Below, piece after piece: positions 61,640-64,000 of a stretch of DNA of 64,000 nt (position 1 is its first letter; each line of letters begins with the position of its first letter). The position numbers and the translations under genes are program-made. Source of the stretch: Gastranaerophilus sp045639085 (GTDB lineage: Bacteria > Cyanobacteriota > Vampirovibrionia > Gastranaerophilales > Gastranaerophilaceae); contig JAZUCM010000102.1 in NCBI GenBank assembly GCA_045639085.1, positions 3,822-67,821 on the forward strand. The letters are read 5' to 3'. The notes beneath the pieces were generated by a model that was given only the letters and a program-made list of their open reading frames with translations, ran no database searches and was not told the origin of the DNA.

Positions 61640-61671
61640 AAAGAGAGCGCTAGGTTTTTGCGCTCTCTTTT
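61640..61671 (+). terminator. Terminator after rpmA
   Basis: AAAGAGAGCG pairs with CGCTCTCTTT over a short loop and is followed by T residues. Confidence 0.85.
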
Positions 61672-61731
61672 ACTGTGAAAATTTACCGTGAAAAATTTTT
61701 CCTATAAAAACCAAAGGAATTTTAATTAATT

Positions 61732-62418
61732 ATGCAAATTCAAGCCTTAAATTGTCAATGTCGAGAAAAATACGAGCGACCAGGTTTCCCAAAATTAAAC
61801 TTTGGGACTATCGTCAAAAACGATTCTTCTAAAATTTTGAAATGGGATAAATCCGGGCTTAAAGATAAGATTGTGTGTATTGTCTCTGGACCTTCAGGAA
61901 CGGGAAAAGATAGTATTATCAACGCTTTTGATGAGAAATATAAATTCTTTTCCAAAGTCGTAACTTGTACGACAAGACCGCCGCGTCCTGGTGAGGTCAA
62001 TGGGGTGAACTATCATTTTTTGTCAAACGATGAGTTCCAAAAAGGGATTGAAAACGACGAGTTTTTAGAGTATGTCAACGTTTATGCGGATAAATTTTAT
62101 GGTACTCGCAAGAAAGATGTCGATGAGGCGCTTGAGACCGGAAAAAACGTTGTGATGCTTTTGGATGTTGACGGGGCGATGAAAGTTAAGGAAAAACGCC
62201 CGAATTCTTTGATGTTGTTTATTTCGCCACCTTCAATAGAGGAACTCATGCGTCGTTTGGTTAATCGTGGCACTGAAACTATGGCTGCGATTCGAGAACG
62301 AGTCGGCAAAGCATCTTACGAACTTGAGTTTAAAGACAAGTATGATGTGGTTTTGCAAAATGATAAGTTAGATGAAAGCGTGAAAGAATTGGCCCAGGTC
62401 TTTAAATTGGATAAGTAA
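61732..62418 (+). CDS. gmk: Guanylate kinase with N-terminal extension
   Basis: Phosphorylates GMP to GDP. The kinase domain begins near residue 46: IVCIVSGPSGTGKDS (P-loop, with Asp after the lysine), TTRPPRPGEVNGVNYHF, VVMLLDVDGAMKVKEKRP and RLVNRGTETMAAIRERV. Most bacterial Gmk start directly at the P-loop strand, so the 45-residue extension (MQIQALNCQC...PKLNFGTIVKN) is unusual. It has a FG motif similar to two other proteins in the window. The AAAGGAA upstream is 13 nt from the ATG, a long spacer. Confidence 0.92.
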   Translation: MQIQALNCQCREKYERPGFPKLNFGTIVKNDSSKILKWDKSGLKDKIVCIVSGPSGTGKDSIINAFDEKYKFFSKVVTCTTRPPRPGEVNGVNYHFLSNDEFQKGIENDEFLEYVNVYADKFYGTRKKDVDEALETGKNVVMLLDVDGAMKVKEKRPNSLMLFISPPSIEELMRRLVNRGTETMAAIRERVGKASYELEFKDKYDVVLQNDKLDESVKELAQVFKLDK

Positions 62419-62448
62419 TATTGGAAATTTTTGTGTTAAAATTTTGGT

Positions 62449-62898
62449 ATGGAAAGAAAAATTATTACAACAAATAGAAAAGCGTTTCACGACTACATTG
62501 TTTTTGAAAAATATGTGGCCGGAATTGTCCTGTGCGGCACGGAAATAAAGTCGGTAAGGCAAAACTTAGTTAATTTGAAGGACAGTTTTTGCAGTTTTGT
62601 CGGTGATGAGTTGTTTTTGTACAAATGCCATATTTCGCCTTATGATCATGGAAATAGGTATAACCACGAGCCGGAGCGGCTTAGAAAATTGTTGTTGACG
62701 AAACGTGAATTGCTCAAAATTTCTCAAAAGGTCAAAAAAGAAGGTTACACGATTGTTCCGTTGGAATTGTTTTTTGTACAAGGGCTTGCGAAGCTTGAGA
62801 TTGCCCTGGTAAAGGGTAAAAAATTGCACGATAAACGTGATGATTTAACCAAAAAAGATCAGAAACGTGAAATGGAACGTGCGTCAAAAATTCGTTAG
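62449..62898 (+). CDS. smpB: SsrA-binding protein SmpB
   Basis: A 149-residue partner of tmRNA in rescue of stalled ribosomes. It starts MERKIITTNRKAFHDYIVFE and has GIVLCGTEIKSVRQ, YKCHISPYDHGNRYNHEPER and the basic C-terminal KKLHDKRDDLTKKDQKREMER. TAAAAT (62437-62442) is 6 nt before the ATG and no Shine-Dalgarno is visible, so it is leaderless-type. tmRNA itself is not in the window. Confidence 0.95.
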   Translation: MERKIITTNRKAFHDYIVFEKYVAGIVLCGTEIKSVRQNLVNLKDSFCSFVGDELFLYKCHISPYDHGNRYNHEPERLRKLLLTKRELLKISQKVKKEGYTIVPLELFFVQGLAKLEIALVKGKKLHDKRDDLTKKDQKREMERASKIR

Positions 62899-62909
62899 GA
62901 AGGTTTTCT

Positions 62910-63806
62910 GTGAAAGTAGTTTTGGCGGGAAAGGGTCTTATGTTGGGCGCACTGATTGAAGGGTGCCTGGCTTGTGGCGGTGTCGATGTTGTTGGTGTTT
63001 TGCGATATGAAAACTTGATTTCGCCGCGTTGGCGTTTGAAGTTGGCTGACTTTTTCAAACCGTCGGTGGAAAACACTTTGATTAAAAAATACGGGTTGCA
63101 AGATTTGTCGTTTAAATCGATGAATAGTCCTGATTTCCGGCGTTTTTTGTTAAAAAATAATGTTGATTTGTTGCTTGTTGGAACTTGGCGTGAAAAGTTG
63201 CAGCGTGCAACGTTTGAGGTGCCCAAATTAGCGACTGTTAATGTGCATCCGTCGCTTTTGCCGCGTTATCGCGGTCCGAATCCTTATTTGCAGGTTATAA
63301 AACACCAGGAAATGTTTTCAGGATTTACGTTTCATTTGGTTGATGAGGGGTTTGATAGTGGCGCGATTTTGTACCAAAAAAGAGTTGATATTGAGCCTTA
63401 TTATACATCTAAAGAACTGCGGGAGCGAACGGTTTACGAGGTGCGAAAGGCGTTGCCTGAGTTTTTGGTTGCGCTGGATAAAGGAGAGATTATACCAGTT
63501 GAGCAAAACTCGGCGTTGGCGAGCTATTTTCCAAATATTAAAGAAGAAGAAATGATGTTAGATTTTTCTTCAGAGACTGCAGCCCAGATAGTTGTGCGGG
63601 TCAAGGCATTGCACCCGTGGTTGCCGTGTTATGTTGCGATTGGGGATGACTTTTATGTAGTAAATCCTTATGATTTGCGTGTTATTGAGAATTGTGAACC
63701 GGGGCTGAATTTGCTTGGGGATAGGTTATTCGTACGATGCTGTGATGGGCGCGGTGTTGATATGAGGGTGGAAAAATGGGTAAGGGGCAAGAAAGTTAGG
63801 AAGTAA
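62910..63806 (+). CDS. Formyltransferase-fold protein, Fmt-like
   Basis: A 298-residue protein starting with GTG after AGGAAGG. The catalytic segment NVHPSLLPRYRGPNPY and FHLVDEGFDSGAILYQ supply the Asn, His and Asp used by 10-formyl-THF transferases. A C-terminal Fmt-like subdomain follows. The N-terminal FxGTPxFA motif of true methionyl-tRNA formyltransferases is replaced by VVLAGKGLMLGALIEG. It could be a divergent Fmt or a sugar-amine formyltransferase. Its last codons run into a 4-nt-period repeat. Confidence 0.7.
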   Translation: MKVVLAGKGLMLGALIEGCLACGGVDVVGVLRYENLISPRWRLKLADFFKPSVENTLIKKYGLQDLSFKSMNSPDFRRFLLKNNVDLLLVGTWREKLQRATFEVPKLATVNVHPSLLPRYRGPNPYLQVIKHQEMFSGFTFHLVDEGFDSGAILYQKRVDIEPYYTSKELRERTVYEVRKALPEFLVALDKGEIIPVEQNSALASYFPNIKEEEMMLDFSSETAAQIVVRVKALHPWLPCYVAIGDDFYVVNPYDLRVIENCEPGLNLLGDRLFVRCCDGRGVDMRVEKWVRGKKVRK

Positions 63807-63870
63807 GGAAGTTAGGAAGAGAGTTAATAAGTGGAGCCAAGTCAATAAGTGAATAAGTAAATAAGCGAAT
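63789..63870. repeat. Degenerate 4/8-nt repeat after the formyltransferase gene
   Basis: GTTA GGAA GTAA GGAA GTTA GGAA GAGA GTTA is followed by AATAAGTG AATAAGTA AATAAGCG. It begins within the last codons of the gene ending at 63806 and stops just before an IS end. It is the same class of repeat as in the rpoB-rpoC1 and rpoC1-rpoC2 gaps, but on one strand only. Confidence 0.7.
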
Positions 63871-63876
63871 ATGAAG

Positions 63877-64000
63877 TGGTCCCCAAAACCTGGACACAAA
63901 TTAAGCAGCCAATAAAAAATCTCTGTATCTGCACGGAGACAGTTTATTTTTGTTCCACTGTGGCCTATTGTTATAGATTAGCACGTATTTATTAACAAGG
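63877..64000 (-). mobile_element. IS3-family element, right part cut by the window
   Basis: TGGTCCCCAAAACCTGGACA (63877-63896) looks like a terminal inverted repeat of an IS3/IS150-group element. It lies next to the transposase C-terminus. The rest of the element and its other end are outside the window. Confidence 0.7.
63901..64000 (-). CDS. IS3-family transposase OrfB, C-terminal fragment
   Basis: The minus-strand frame ends at a TAA (63901-63903). The visible 32 residues include YVLIYNNRPQWNKNKLSPCRY, the classic C-terminal YxxxYNxxRPQ...KLSPxxYR motif of IS3-family DDE integrases, ending RDFLLAA. The catalytic residues and start are beyond base 64000. Confidence 0.75.
   Translation of the reverse strand, partial: LVNKYVLIYNNRPQWNKNKLSPCRYRDFLLAA

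Noticed and set aside
1..64000. CRISPR array
   Set aside because: No set of regularly spaced identical repeats was seen; the repeated sequences found are short-period and degenerate.
1..64000. tRNA or rRNA genes
   Set aside because: I found no convincing T-loop GTTCGA-type motif with matching acceptor stem, and no rRNA segment; the 16S-like CCTCCTTT stretch at about 20200-20211 is only a short mimic.

Overview
This is a low-GC chromosomal window. The best taxonomic marker is the RNA polymerase operon: beta' is split into separate rpoC1 (42178-43887) and rpoC2 (38192-42070) genes, an arrangement known from Cyanobacteriota. Low GC, diderm-type AsmA proteins and many lineage-specific proteins make a non-photosynthetic member (Melainabacteria/Vampirovibrionia, probably gut Gastranaerophilales) the most likely source. 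This is inference from gene content; no database was searched.

Layout. 1-6.5 kb: proC (5' truncated), gshB, a UPF0173 hydrolase, ribD, an unusual Memo-AMMECR1 fusion, two small unknowns and nagZ. 6.5-20 kb: thrS, a hexahistidine leader peptide ahead of an unknown membrane protein, a long coiled-coil protein, ileS with a dicarboxylate symporter, tspO, then the mgtE-LCP-nitroreductase run. 20-38 kb: an amino-acid-binding lipoprotein, a 5'-nucleotidase-like protein, a GT-C glycosyltransferase, 5-formyl-THF cyclo-ligase, a TPR protein, two giant AsmA-type proteins around deoC, and another unknown membrane protein. 38-47.3 kb: rpoB-rpoC1-rpoC2 on the minus strand. 47.5-57.6 kb: a compact cassette of short-tailed (podovirus-like) virion genes with no integrase, replication or tail-fibre gene. 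57.6-60.7 kb: the mgtC-miaB-terC-like minus-strand operon. 60.8-63.8 kb: rplU-rpmA, gmk, smpB and a formyltransferase. The right edge cuts into an IS3-family element.

Things beyond ordinary gene content: (i) the virion cassette, with permuted gene order, a stand-alone GerE-type regulator, and a last gene that overlaps a chromosomal gene; (ii) several minus-strand intergenic small-RNA candidates with recognisable promoters, three of which share CCCCGAAT and an anti-Shine-Dalgarno CTCCTT; (iii) a His6 leader peptide followed by a hairpin that covers the next ribosome-binding site; (iv) about ten genes whose -10 box lies 6-8 nt before the start codon with no Shine-Dalgarno, implying leaderless mRNAs; (v) degenerate 4-nt-period repeats at the 3' ends of three genes. 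All coordinates and motifs were read by eye; no structure prediction or homology search was run.
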